From assembly GCA_022828595.1 (NCBI GenBank), contig JAKGHH010000003.1:11966934-12030933 (forward strand): DNA of 64,000 bases. Direction: 5' to 3'. A program made the position numbers and the translations under genes. This stretch comes from Nelumbo lutea. Lineage: Eukaryota; Streptophyta; Magnoliopsida; Proteales; Nelumbonaceae. Below the pieces are notes generated by a model. The model was not told where the DNA came from, did not search any database, and saw only the letters and a list, made by a program, of their open reading frames with translations. Positions 1 through 11,567 of the stretch are shown here, in pieces (within the stretch, counting starts at the first letter, position 1; every line of letters starts with the position of its first letter).

Positions 1-1022
1 AATTTGACAAAAAATGTAGATTAATAAATACATGAATGCATAAATATTTACAGAAAAATATATATAAATATGAACATTTACATTTATGGATGCATAGGTG
101 CATATACATAGATCTATGAATATTTACAGTCTTGCATGGAAGAGATGCCATCATGCCTGTGACTCCACGTATCTTTGAGTTAAAAATTTTGAACCACGAC
201 TCTTAGGGGTGTAAATGAATAGAATTTAAATCGAATCCAGATTAGAAAATTTGATATCTAAATTTGATTTGATATCTTGTAAGATATTGAAATTAATATT
301 TGCATTCACTTAGTTATTTGACATTTAAGTAATTCATAATTATATAATACAAATATTTTATTTATATAAATTATTTAAATATATATACATATATATTATA
401 AATATAAACTATCTAAAATATTTAAATATTCTATATATTATTATAATTAATCGAATTTGAATATTTATCAAATCGAATCCAATTAGTTAATATCTCAATT
501 CGATTTATCGGATTTTTGAATACCGTGGACACCGTACCCTTGATTCATCGTTGTGACCCCACTTGACCTTTGAAGGGACGGCCACGCAATACATCTACAT
601 CGATCGATGGCCGTGATTTCATGGTTTTAGCCCAAAGCTATGCCAACGGACGTAGCTCAACAACTTGCTACCAGTACCACGTGTACGGTGAGAGCATGAA
701 AAACTACTAGAAGGGGTCCGCCTTCTGAGTTCTGACTGTTCTGTTCAAGATAGATGGTCTTGATCCACGATCGTGTGCACAGAATTGAACAACAGGGAAT
801 TTGTACCACACACAACAAAACACCAAATTCACTCAACATTGTACAAGTTGGAAAAGATAATGTGCCAAGTGGATACTGGATAGGGAGGAAGTTCAGGGTA
901 GAAACAGTGGAGTGGAACCACTGACGAACGCACTATCAGTATCACCTCACTCTCACTCACTCCCGGTTATTGAACTTGCAGGAGAGGAAGAAGGCTCTGG
1001 CTGTGCTGTTTGTTGAAGAGCA
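1..1022. other. AT-rich upstream intergenic region
   Basis: No coding region is supported here. The first 500 bases are AT-rich and include a degenerate MITE (separate entry). The last 100-150 bases before the ATG at 1023 become less AT-rich and should hold the promoter and 5' leader of the + strand gene. I could not place a convincing TATA box. Confidence 0.5.
203..540. mobile_element. Degenerate hAT-type MITE remnant
   Basis: The left end reads TAGGGGTGTAAATG, like the TAGGGGTGT termini of the hAT-type elements near 43299 and 60698. The interior is AT-rich, with repeated TCGAATCCA and AATCGAATT motifs in both orientations. The right end has lost a clean inverted repeat and no target duplication is visible. 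The assignment rests on end similarity only. Confidence 0.35.
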
Positions 1023-4000
1023 ATGCCAATGGCAGCAGCTGTTGCAGCATTATCATCGCCGTACTCCATTTGCAGAAACAACTGTTCTCTGTTTTCTAGT
1101 TCTTCTTCTTTGGGTACTCCCCTCCCATGTCTTCGTCTTGGTAGAAACGGTGTTGCCCATAGTTCTCTGTACTTGACAACCAAGAAATCAACCCGGGAAA
1201 TGCAAAGGTTTCGATCAGTTGCAGAGGAAACCCTTGTCCCAGAAGAGGAGCAGAAGGAAGAAGCTCCTGTTAATGAGTCTGTCTCGGTCCCGGTCTCTCC
1301 TTCCGACATGCTTACTATGTTCTTCCAGGTACCCACACTCTCTATGTGAATACCGAGTTTCTTATTCCTCAATCGAATTTTTTGTTTATGTCGTTTTTGT
1401 TTCAATTGCCTGCTCATTTGGTTTGTTCTTCGATGGTCCCTTTTGTTTTCTTTAGTCATCGTTAGCCTGTTTGTAACAGATTTGCTTGGAAGTGAGATCA
1501 TCTATCCTGGTTTTTACAGCATTTGAAAGCATTACAAGGCCGTCAATAAAATGGACATTGGACAGACAATTCAAACAATACAAAAACCCCAAAAACGATA
1601 AATAACGTTAGTAGGACCTTTCCTTGCATAATTATTTCTGAAGGGACTTGTTCTACACTGCACCAAAACTTAGAGCAGTAGTTTTCCAAGGTTTCTGGCC
1701 TTGGGATGCCTTCCACATGTCTGTTTTAACCAAAAACAAAAAGAAAATAAAAAAGCAAAAAGTTCATCATTTGTCCTCAACGATATGGTTGTTATGGTAG
1801 TAAAAGAAAATTAAGCACATTATTAAGAGGAGAGGAAATGAACTGAACTTTTCCTGCCAAGAAATCGGAGAACTCCATCCAAATCCTTTTTAACTGTTGC
1901 CTAGTTGCGCTTTGATTCTACTTTATGTAAGTGCTATCTGCAAATTTTATATAGGATTTATCTTACACTTCTATATTTTGAATATGCAGGCAGAAGGAAC
2001 AATGGATGAATCAGCTGTCCCAACCGTGACCAAAGCTTTGGAGGTTTAAGTTTGTTGCTCTGTCTGTAGTGTGCTATGTCTTTTATACTTCACTTTGTTT
2101 CAAGTTCAGATTATCCCAAGTCGTGTATGAGAAGTGGCCTTGGTGCCATGCTTTTTAACCAATATCATCCCCCTGCATCCCAGTAATGTTATGTCTTCTC
2201 TGTATTCTTTCTCCTTATAGGCAGAGATGGAGGGAGGGTGTTTGAGGAGCAGGATACTCGAGAGGACAGGAGCTAGGAAGGGGTGGTGAAGTGGGAAAAA
2301 ATGCTGAGGGGATGGAATCTAATATTTTCCGGTGAGGTGGGCAAAGGGTTAACAACAGTTATCAGTAGCTCAGTTCCTCAAGTATGAGAATTTGAGATAT
2401 TTACATCTGTGTACTTAGGTGTGAATTTTATGCATGTATTTTTCCATTATTCAATATATGTTTATAAATGGCGTTTCAATTAATTTGTCTGGGTTTAAGA
2501 TTGGATAGTCGGAAAATTCCTATATGTGAAAACAAAACTGACCATTTTCCTTTGGTTATGTAGGAAATTGAGGGTGTCAGTCATTTAAATGTTCAAATCC
2601 TTGAGGGTATTGCAAGTGTTGAGGTACATGCATATTAACTTGTTGGATATTTGTGTCATCATACATAAAAAAGGAAAAAATGCTTAATGCTTTTTGGGTT
2701 TGTTAGAGATTGCATTCAAAGGTGACCATTCTTTGGATGACATGATTCCTCATTAGAGTTGTTAGAATGATATGTTAGAAGGCTTGTGTGTGTTCGGTTG
2801 ATAAGAATTCCTATTAGCCCATTCTTATGTTAATCTTATCTTGTAAGTGGGCCTTTACTAAGGGGCCTAATCTTGCTTATGTCTTAAGTCTTCTGGGTGT
2901 CTCATTACTAATCAGGGGTATCCCAGTAATTTCTTGTACTTTATACTTCACTTATATATATAAATAAAGACATGGTCAACTATATGTACAGTTCGACATT
3001 TCAGCATCTCTTCTTCTTCTCCTCCTCTCTGCTACTTCGACTACAGTGGTTCAGCTTTCATGGTATCAGAGCATTGAGCACTTTCTTGGTTACTGTCGAC
3101 GCCATCTCATATTTCTTGCTGTATTTCACCTCTTTTTTTTTATCTGGGTTGCTGCTATGAAACCCTAGGGTTGCAGGAGAACAACACAAGGTTCGACCTA
3201 GGGTTTCCCTTGGTTGTAGGGCACAAGGTAGGTAAGACCCTGAAGCTGGAGTCCTACTAGTTTCTAGTAGTTAGCAGCTATTCGGCTGCTAAGAAGAGGT
3301 CTGTATAGGACAGACCTAGTTGAGGACTGATTTCAGTAGTCCTAGTGTTGTCTGTAAGGAGGGGAACTCCCTTTACAGTAGCAGTACTCGAAGTTCAAGT
3401 GGAGTCTACATAAGACAGGTCGGTTACCAGCCCATAACACTTTTTGCTGTTGTAACAGAACTGCTTCAGAACTGTGACAGTCTCGGCAAGTCTGAAACTG
3501 TGTCGCGAGCTGTCAGGACCTGCTGAGGTTACTTTGGCTAATCAGAACCTGCATCAGAACTAGTTCAGAAAGACCTTTACAGAACTGTGGCGACTTCAGT
3601 TACAGATCATTTCCAGGTCGGTTACCAGCCCTACTCCAGCTCTATGAACTGGTTCAGTTACAATTTTTTTTTCCTTGCTGCTGTACCCGAACTGGTTTAG
3701 TCCAAGTGAAGCCTATCCGGTGTGCTACCAGCACTGTGAACTCTGAGGTGAAGCCTATCTGGTGTGCTATCTGCACTGTGAACTCTGTGACTACTTCAGC
3801 CAGCCCTAACCAGAACCACCAATAGTACTGTGAACAACTCCTTGACTGAAGTTAGGATGTCATCACTATCCGGTGAAGTTTCTTCTAAAGATAGCAGACC
3901 TGTTATAAGGTTCTCAAACCTGGAGAACCCTAATTTGCATATCTTGCAGATTACAAGTGTACTATTGGATGAGTATAACTTTAGAGAGTGGTCTATCTCA

Positions 4001-7000
4001 GCAAGACTGTTCATTACCTCTCGTGACGTCACAGGCTATTTGGATGGAGATAAAAAGGAACCAGAAATCAACAGCCCTGAATACACTGTGTGGCGCAAGG
4101 AAAATGCCACAGTTATGTCTTAGTTGCTGGCCTCCATGACTCCTTGGGTGGCCAGAATTGTTCATCATTTTCTTACAACCACTAAAATCTGGGAGAAAGT
4201 ATCTAAGGCACATGGCCAAAAGAAGAATAATGCTAGAATTTACAAGCTGAACCAAGACATTGCAACCCTAAGGCAAAGAGACATGTTTGTGGCAACATAC
4301 TTTGCAACACTAGAAGGTATCTGGGAAGAGGTTGACCATCACATGATTTTGGATTCGGAAAATGCTAGGGATAAGGAGAGGCATGACAAGCAGATTGAGG
4401 AGGGCAGAGCCTTCAAGTTCCTGGCAGGCTTAGACCCTGTATATGAAGGTGTAAGGTCATAGATTCTAAGAAGAGATGAATTACCTGAGCTTCATCATGT
4501 TTGCTACCTGGTGAGGAATGAAGAAGTAAGGAGAAAGGAGATGCAGGTTGACTCCCAGACACAAGCAGCAAAACTATCTGGGGAACATTCAGCCTTAGTC
4601 TCCACTAAGGGAAGTAGATTTTCAAACAAGAGGTCCCTCAAGTGTATCCATTGTGGTGGTGAGAAACACACAAAGGAGAAATGTTGGGTTTTGTACCCTC
4701 ATCTAAAGCCAGCTGCTCTGAGAAAGGAAAAAATGCAACATAAGGGCCACACAGCAAGTGGGAATCTTGCTACCAACAGCAGTATTGACATCTCACAGAG
4801 TACTCATCCAGTGTCCTCTTCCACCACAAAGCAGGTTGCTGATTCCTCTGGACCAAGTACCTTGGCCTTTACAACTAGTGAGGTAGAGGTTCTTAGTGGA
4901 GCATTTGCTCGTCTGAAGAACAATCATTTAGCTTCCACCTCTCTTGCAAAATCAGGTATAACCTCTGCATTTAATGCAACTAGTTCCATTAATTCTAGCT
5001 CTTGGGTGATTGACTCAGGAGCCACTGACCATATGACACATATGTCCTCATTATTCTCCTCATATCATTTATTGTCTGGCCAGGATAAGATGAGAGTAGC
5101 CGATGGGTCCCTCTCCACCATCTCGAGAAAGGGAGTGGTTGACCTAAGCAAGGATCTCTCTCTTAAATCAGTCTTACATGTTTCTAGTCTTACATCGAAT
5201 TTATTGTCTGTTTCAAAGCTTACAAGAAATTTGAACCGCATTATAACCTTTTTTCCCTCTCATTGTGTTTTCCATGACAGATTGACGAGGAGAACGATTG
5301 GGAGTGGTCATGAGTATGAGGGCCTCTACTATTTTGATGTAGATGTCAATTTAGCACTGCAAGCTTCTGCTACTACTAGTCTAAAAAGTGTGGAGTCAAG
5401 AGCTAGGCTGCACTTGTGGCATGTTAGGCTAGGTCATTTGTCTTTTTCTTCTTTAGCAATGTTGTTTCCCGATTTATGTAAGGGCATTCCTAATCTAAGT
5501 TTAGTTTGTGATGTGTGTCAAATGTCAAGACAATGCATATCAATGTATCCAATTTCTAGTAATGAAATTCAAGCCCCTTTTGATTTGGTCCATTCTGATG
5601 TTTGGGGTCCTTCACCCATTGTCTCCATTGATGGCTTCCGTTATTTTATCAGTTTTATTGACCATTATTCTCGGTGCACTTGGATTTATCTGTTAAAAGG
5701 ACGTGAAGAAGTTCCACGGATAACTATGATGTTTTGCAAGATGGCTGAAATACAATTTGATAAGAAGATTAAATCATTCCGTTCAGACAATGCAACTGAA
5801 TATTTTGAAAGATCCCTGAACTCATTCATGGAAGATGAATGCATGTTACATCAATCATCATGTACTTACACCCCTTAGCAAAATGTAGTTGCTGAGTGCA
5901 AGAACATGCACCTAATGGAGACAGCTCGAGCTCTACTTTTCCAGCACAATGTGCCCAAGCAATATTGGTCTCAAGCTGTTCTTACTGCATCATACCTGAT
6001 AAATCGGATGCCATCTAAGGTACTGGGTATGAAGACCCCTTTCTCTGTGTTGTGTCCCACTCTTCCAGAATTTCTTCTTCCCCAACGGGTTTTTGGATGT
6101 ACATGCTTCATACATGTTAAGGATCCAAAGAAAACCAAGTTGGATCCAAAGGCTACAAAGGGATTTTTTTTAGGTTACTCTCCTATGCAAAAGGGGTATA
6201 AGTGTTACGATCCTATCTCCAAGAAAAAATGTCACCAGAGATGTAGTCTTTTTTGAGTCTCAACCCTATTTCCAATCTTCTCAGAATCCTCTTCAGGGGG
6301 AAACTAGTGGGATGGAAGATGATTCTCATTCTCTCTTCTTTTTTGTTTCCCTTTCATCACCTTCCACTACTCCTAGCTATAACATTCCGGGTCGATCTAG
6401 TGAGACTCCCGCTGTGCCAGTTACATCTCCAGCTTCAGCTGATGCTCCTAATGATTCCAGCAGGCAAGAGAAAGAGATACTTACATACAGTAGAAGGAAG
6501 AAGGGCCCTCAACCTTGTGATTGCAACTAGTTGGACTCAGATCAATTTTTCTCTGCAATCCAAGGTAATTCTGACTCTCTTAATTCAGATTTGGATCTTC
6601 CCATTGCTCTCCGTAAGCCTATTTGTTCTTGTACCACTCGGCATTCTATAGCTGATTATGTCTCTTACTCACATTTATCACCTGCCTATCATTCCTTTGT
6701 GTCTGCTCTTTCCTCTGTATGTGTCCCTTCTAGATATTCAGAGGCGGTATCTGATCCAAGGTGGAAAGAAGTCATGAATGAAGAGATGAAAGCCCTAATG
6801 AAAGCAAGAATGTGGGAATTTATGGACCTGCCAAAAGGGAAAGGCACTGTTGGGTGCAAGTGGGTATTCACAGTAAAACACAAAGAAGATGGGTCAATTG
6901 AAAGATACAAGGCCAGACTTGTGGCAAAGGGATTTACACAAAATGAAGGAATTGACTACAAGGAAACCTTTGCCCCGGTAGCAAAGCTCAACACAATCAG

Positions 7001-9508
7001 GGTTCTACTGTCATTAGCTGCAAAATTCTCTTGGGAACTTCATTAACTGGATGTGAAGAATGTTTTCCTAAATGGTGATCTACATGAAAAGGTTTTCATG
7101 GAACACCCACATGGATATAATCTTGGAAAGAAGGTGTGTAAACTAAGGAAAGCTTTGTATGGCTTGAAACAATCTCCCCGGGCATGGTTTGAGAGACTTT
7201 GTACGGCCATGAAGAAAGTGGGGTACACTCAGAGCAATGCAGATCATACATTGTTTACAAGGAGACAAGATGAAAAACTTACAGCTCTCATTGTTTATGT
7301 GGATGATATGGTGATCATTGGAAATGATGTGAAAGAGATGAAGAGGTTAAATGAGTTTTTAGCTTCAGAATTTGAGATCAAGGACTTGGAAAAACTGAGA
7401 TATTTTCTCGGGATTGAAGCTGCTAGATCAAAAGAAGGAATCTACATATGTCAACGAAAATATGTGCTAGATCTCCTAGAAGAAATAGGCATGATGGGGT
7501 GCAGGCCAGCAGACACACCAATAGAATCGAACCATGGATTGCAAGAATCAATGGGTGAGGAATACTGCAATAAGGAAAAGTACCAAAAATTGGTAGGAAA
7601 ACTAATATACCTATCCCTCACTCGGCCAGACATTGCCTATGCAGTGCATGTTGTCAGTCAATTCATGCACTCACCAAAGACTCCTCATATGAGAGCAGCG
7701 GAAAGAATTCTAAGATACTTGAAAATTTGCCCAAGGAAAGGAATTCTATTCAGGAAGAACAACTGACTTGGAATTGAAGCCTGCATTGATGCTGATTGGG
7801 CTAGGTCAGTTGGAGACAGAAAATCAACCTCAGGTTACTGAACATTCTTGGGAGGAAACCTAGTCACATGGCGTAGTAAGAAGCAGAATGTTGTGGCTAG
7901 ATCAAGTGCAGAAGCAGAATACCGAGCTATGCCACATAGGGTTGCTGAACTCTTATGGCTCAGAACTCTCCTTAATGAGCTTGGCATCAAGACTGAAGGT
8001 CCTCTCAAGTTGTATTGTGATAATAAAGCTGCTATCAACATTGCCAATGATTCAGTACAACATGACAGGACAAAACATATTGAAATTGATCGACACTTTG
8101 TAAGAGAGAGAATTGTTTCAGGGGAACTCTATGTGCCTTATACTTCACCAGAAATGCAGATTGCAGATGTATTAGCAAAAGGGCTGGCAACTACAAAGTT
8201 CAAGGACATACTTGGCAAGCTAAACATGATTGATATCCATGTTTAGCTTGAGGGGGAGTGTTAGAATGATATGTTAGAAGGCTTGAGTGTGTTCGGCTGA
8301 TAAGAATTCCTATTAGCCCATTCTTATGTTAATCTTATCTTGTAACTGGGCCTTTACTAATGGGCCTAATCTTGCTTATGTCTTAAGTCTTCTGGGTGTC
8401 CCATCACTAATCAGGGGTATCCCAGTAATTTCTTGTACTTTGTACTTCACTTATATATATAAATAGAGGCATGGTCGATTGTATGTACAGTTCGACATTT
8501 CAGCATCTCTTCTTCTTCTCCTCCTCTCTGCTACTTCGACTACAGTGGTTCAGCTTTCAAGAGTTATGATCTCATGAGTTTTGACTAGCAGTAAGCTTTT
8601 CAGTTATTTCTCACCAACCTTATCTAGGACAAAATAAAAACAAGAATTGCTAGAACTGACCTAAAAAGTTCAAGTAGAATCTTCCAATTGATTACTGTTG
8701 CACAAAACACGGATTAAAACATACTTTTATTTCATACAATGCATAGTCTCGGCCAAAACTGCTTTTGTTGTGCCAGTGAATATCACTGTGGTTGCAGGAA
8801 TCACCCACTTTAAATTCTTTTTCTATTGAAACAGAATGGATATGATGTAAACCAATACTTTTCAATGCTCTATGATGAAATGATGGAAAATGATATAAGA
8901 AATTCAATTTCCATAGTCTGGTTCCACTTCTCCCAGTGATATGTAGTTTCCATCATCAGTAATATTATTTCATTGAAGTATACCCTACAGTAGTTTCAGC
9001 TGAGTGCTAGCTTTTTAATTTATTTAGGGTTTTAGGGTGCATGTGAATCTCCCGCCCTACACCCCCGGCGGTAATGCTAGCTTTTTAATTTTGACAGCAA
9101 CATTCTGAACTTGATGACATCAAGGATGATAAAAAGGACCTTTATCGTCATTAGATCTAAGCAATCCCAAATCATTTTTTTTTCATACAAACCAGTTATT
9201 ATTTTTATTGGAAGGCTAGCCACACAAAAGTTGAACTTGGGAGAACAAAAGATACTAGATAAAGGGTTCTATCTATAAAAATATTAGAATGAATTTATAT
9301 CTCTAGATTATTGGAAGTCCTTTTCTTTTTTTCTTATTAATTTGTATCAGCTAGTTTTAACTTCTTTTTTCATGTGTAGTTAACGAAGCAGACGACAATA
9401 CAAGCTACAGCAGTGGCCTCCAATTTGGTTGAGGTCATACAAGGATCTGGGTTCAAGTTGCAGGCATTGAATTTGAGTTTTGAGGATGAAGAAGACACTT
9501 CTAATTAG
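1023..9508 (+). CDS. Plastid-type protein with degenerate HMA-like domain (4 exons)
   Basis: Exons are 1023-1328, 1990-2043, 2564-2623 and 9380-9508. All introns begin GT and end AG, and the joins keep frame, giving 182 aa ending in TAG. Residues 1-50 are rich in Ser, Ala and Arg with few acids, like a chloroplast transit peptide. Residues 60-90 are acidic and variable. From about 97 the order is helix, strand, strand, helix, strand: PTVTKALEEIEGV, then LNVQILEGIASVEL, then a helix ending in QGSGFKLQAL. That matches the babbab pattern of heavy-metal-associated (HMA) domains, including the GF before the last strand, but the CxxC metal site is absent. Role unknown; I infer a plastid protein using the fold for something other than metal binding. 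Intron 3 is 6.8 kb because a copia element sits in it in the sense orientation. The joins need RNA support. Confidence 0.8.
2760..3060 (+). repeat. 5' LTR of copia element 1
   Basis: Starts TGTTAGAATGATATG and ends GGTTCAGCTTTCA, directly before the primer-binding site. A TATA-like run (CTTATATATATAAATA) near 2950 is the probable promoter. A CT-rich tract precedes the end. It is repeated at 8259-8559. Confidence 0.93.
3061..3072 (+). promoter_or_regulatory. tRNA-iMet primer-binding site of copia element 1
   Basis: TGGTATCAGAGC immediately follows the 5' LTR. It is complementary to the 3' end of plant initiator methionine tRNA, the usual primer of copia elements. Confidence 0.9.
3073..3829 (+). 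other. Untranslated leader of copia element 1
   Basis: About 760 bases between primer site and gag ATG. It contains local duplications: TCGGTTACCAGCCC occurs near 3420 and 3618, and a unit of about 40 bases containing GTGAAGCCTATC and CACTGTGAACTCTG occurs twice in tandem around 3706-3788. No coding frame is supported. Confidence 0.6.
3830..8246 (+). pseudogene. Broken gag-pol polyprotein of copia element 1
   Basis: Read from the ATG at 3830 the frame shows, in order: a gag region (W..A, F-L-A-G-L motifs); a CCHC knuckle CIHCGGEKHTKEKC near 4643; aspartic protease DSGA near 5012; the integrase zinc region (LWH, LGH, CDVC) and core (Asp in HSDVWG, Asp in RSDNATE, Glu in VAECKN); reverse transcriptase with YVDDM near 7300; and RNase H ending with TKHIEIDRHFVRERI. 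In-frame stops lie at 4121, 4460, 5876, 7044, 7764 and about 7838. A one-base slip near 6221-6230, in an A run, shifts the frame between integrase and reverse transcriptase. A stop at 6528 follows the shift. The catalytic residues listed are still present; the defects are stops and the frameshift. Confidence 0.88.
8247..8258 (+). promoter_or_regulatory. Polypurine tract of copia element 1
   Basis: CTTGAGGGGGAG lies directly before the 3' LTR, right after the pol stop codon. It is the expected plus-strand primer site. Confidence 0.85.
8259..8559 (+). repeat. 3' LTR of copia element 1
   Basis: 301 bases, colinear with 2760-3060 and with about a dozen substitutions, mostly transitions. It is followed by AGAGT, the target duplication. 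Confidence 0.93.
9022..9074 (-). mobile_element. Short truncated SINE-like insertion
   Basis: This 53-bp insert is flanked by a perfect 17-bp direct repeat TGCTAGCTTTTTAATTT (9005-9021 and 9075-9091), the size of a poly(A)-retroposon target duplication. Its minus strand contains CACATGCACCCT, also found in the 3' part of the SINE at 15644-15774, so it is probably a truncated copy of that family. It lies in intron 3 of the first gene. Confidence 0.5.
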
Positions 9509-11567
9509 ACCTCTGTTAGTTTAAATCCCTCCCACCAAAAAAAGAAAAAAAAAAAAAAAACTGGGGGATTCCCTTTTGCTGATGGCAAACTAAAACCGGA
9601 CAGAACTTTGTATACACTGATTAAGGGAATTTTCTGTCAGCTTATCGTCTCTATCTGATTTGTTTCTTCCATTCTCTTGTCAAACTAGCATTCTTTAAAG
9701 ATCAAAATTTGCTTGAAATGCGTGCTTTTCACTCACAAATTGTTATTAGCTTCGCAATAATCTGATTCATGAAAACGTGTGGAAGGCAATAATCTTCTGT
9801 TACATTGAATTGTTGGATGTGCCAAAAAAAAAAGGTTGGAGAGTGGTAAAGCTCAAAGTTAGACGTTATGTCCTAAGGCTAAGTTTGGTTCTGTGGACAT
9901 TTCTTGAAAAAAAATGCCGCCACATGTCACAGTGCCACTTACATATGGTGTTAATGTTCGCATGAAACCACTGTTTGGTTTAAATGTGTAACAATAAACA
10001 TTAAAAAAAAAACAGAAATGCTTGGATTTATGTAAATTTTGATTTCTCTCAATGGCTGTAATGCTGATCTGGAGCATTGTAAGCTGAGGTTGAAGATAGT
10101 TTTACGGGGTATTACTTAAAATGCCCAACCAAGGTGAGGTAGAAGATAGCTTTATAGGGTATTACTTGAAATGCCCAATCAAACAACGAAAACAACACAC
10201 GTTTAAAGTGATGCTTTTCAATAAAATATTTATCTGAGAAACACCCTATCTATAAATGTCATGGAACCAAACGCATACAAATTCATTTCGTTACTTTTTT
10301 TTTGGATGTTTTATATTATTAGGAGATCGATCTCCATCTTGTAGTTCATCATCCCAACTTCCATTCTCCACCATACGCTAATTTGAATTTTTTGAATTGC
10401 AATGTGTTATTTTAGACCTTACCTGTCCTTGGAGCTTGGGCCCACATCACTGCACCAAATGGCTCATCCCTCTTCCTGTCCACAAGAACTGGCCCAATTG
10501 GATTTCTGTGACATGGTAAAATTTCGTATTTCATTATAGGGCTGACTTTTAAACTGAACTTCTTAAGTTAAAACGGAAATTAAAATATCAAATGGTTATA
10601 TTTTCACTATGAAAATGAATTCTTCGTAATATCAGGCTTTCTATGGACCATGGAGAGGCGGGGAAGAGTTGTGGAGTCCATTAATCCGTCTTATCACGTA
10701 TCACAAATTACGGGTCCAACAGAGTGGATCTTAGATGTGTCTAGTCTCAGCAAATGCAAATGCATTCTGAATATCTCGCCTCTGATCGAGTGTTGAAACG
10801 TTTTAAACTTTTAATAGAATTTAATCTAAATTCAAAGTATGAGCAACATAAAAACACATTACACATGTAGCACCTCCTATAGAGCATAAATATGGCGTAT
10901 CTGTCTAGTTTATTTGAGAGTTGAGACAATTGGTGGGATACTGGGGTCGGCTTCTTTTGGAACTGATATATAAACAATTATGGGAACCCATTTGGTAGAT
11001 GCTTTGGTTTGACGACAAACCATTTGGTTGAGGCTTTGATTTGATTGGCTATAATCATCAAATAAAAATAGATCACTTTAAATAAAATAGTATCCTTCTT
11101 AATTTATACTCAAAGATGAATCGATTTTCATTTCTAGTTGGTTAAATCAAATGTGTCCCAGGATGATGTAAGTGATTATTATAGAAAAAACAATGATTGA
11201 TTATCAAAAAAAAAAAAAAGGTGCAATGCATCAATATTAACTATTTAGAGAGGATAAAAACACTTCCACATGGGACAACACATCAGTCTTAACTGTGGAA
11301 ATAGGTCCATTTCACCCGATCAGATTCAATTATACCTGTTCTACTACGAAATCATGTCAAGCAACAAAATATTCAGTGAAAACCTATGTGCTCAGTATGC
11401 TATTAAAAGATGGAGGCAAGTTTTAGACATGAATTTCCCTTTAACAATTAGATTAAAATGTTATAACTGCTCAATTTGATAGAGCCAACAGGCATTTCTA
11501 CTTTGGCATTTTATCAGTTCAAACCGGATCATATTGGTTCTGTTTAGCAATATGAACTAATTTTTAT
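9509..11567. other. Intergenic region between convergent genes
   Basis: This separates the + strand HMA-like gene from the - strand PPR gene, so it holds both 3' ends. Apart from the MITE at 9877-10275 it is AT-rich with several A runs and no supported coding region. A weak MITE-like pair (GGGAACCCATTTGGT near 10981, ATCAAATGTGTCCC near 11146) may bound another degenerate element. Confidence 0.5.
9877..10275. mobile_element. Tourist-like MITE with internal tandem duplication
   Basis: The inverted ends are GTTTGGTTCTGTGGACATTT (9883-9902) and its near complement AAATGTCATGGAACCAAAC (10254-10272). The GTTTGGTT core is typical of Tourist-type ends. Inside, a unit of about 48 bases containing GTATTACTT and AAATGCCCAA is repeated in tandem (about 10086-10180). 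No target duplication could be fixed, so the exact limits and superfamily are uncertain. Confidence 0.5.

Larger units (their letters stand above)
2760..8559 (+). mobile_element. Complete Ty1/copia LTR retrotransposon in intron 3
   Basis: This 5800-bp element has two 301-bp LTRs beginning TG and ending CA, a primer-binding site, a polypurine tract and a perfect 5-bp target duplication AGAGT (2755-2759 and 8560-8564). Domain order is gag, protease, integrase, reverse transcriptase, RNase H, which defines Ty1/copia. By eye the LTRs differ at about 12 of 301 positions (about 4%), so the insertion is fairly recent. It lies in the same orientation as the host gene, so LTR promoter and polyadenylation signals could affect the host transcript. 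The gag-pol frame carries several stops and one frameshift, so this copy is not autonomous. Confidence 0.93.

Noticed and set aside
953..1501. 182-codon minus-strand open frame
   Set aside because: It is antisense to exon 1 of the HMA-like gene, spans its donor site and shows only low-complexity sequence.
10981..11159. Possible third MITE in the first intergenic region
   Set aside because: The ends only partly pair and no target duplication is visible.
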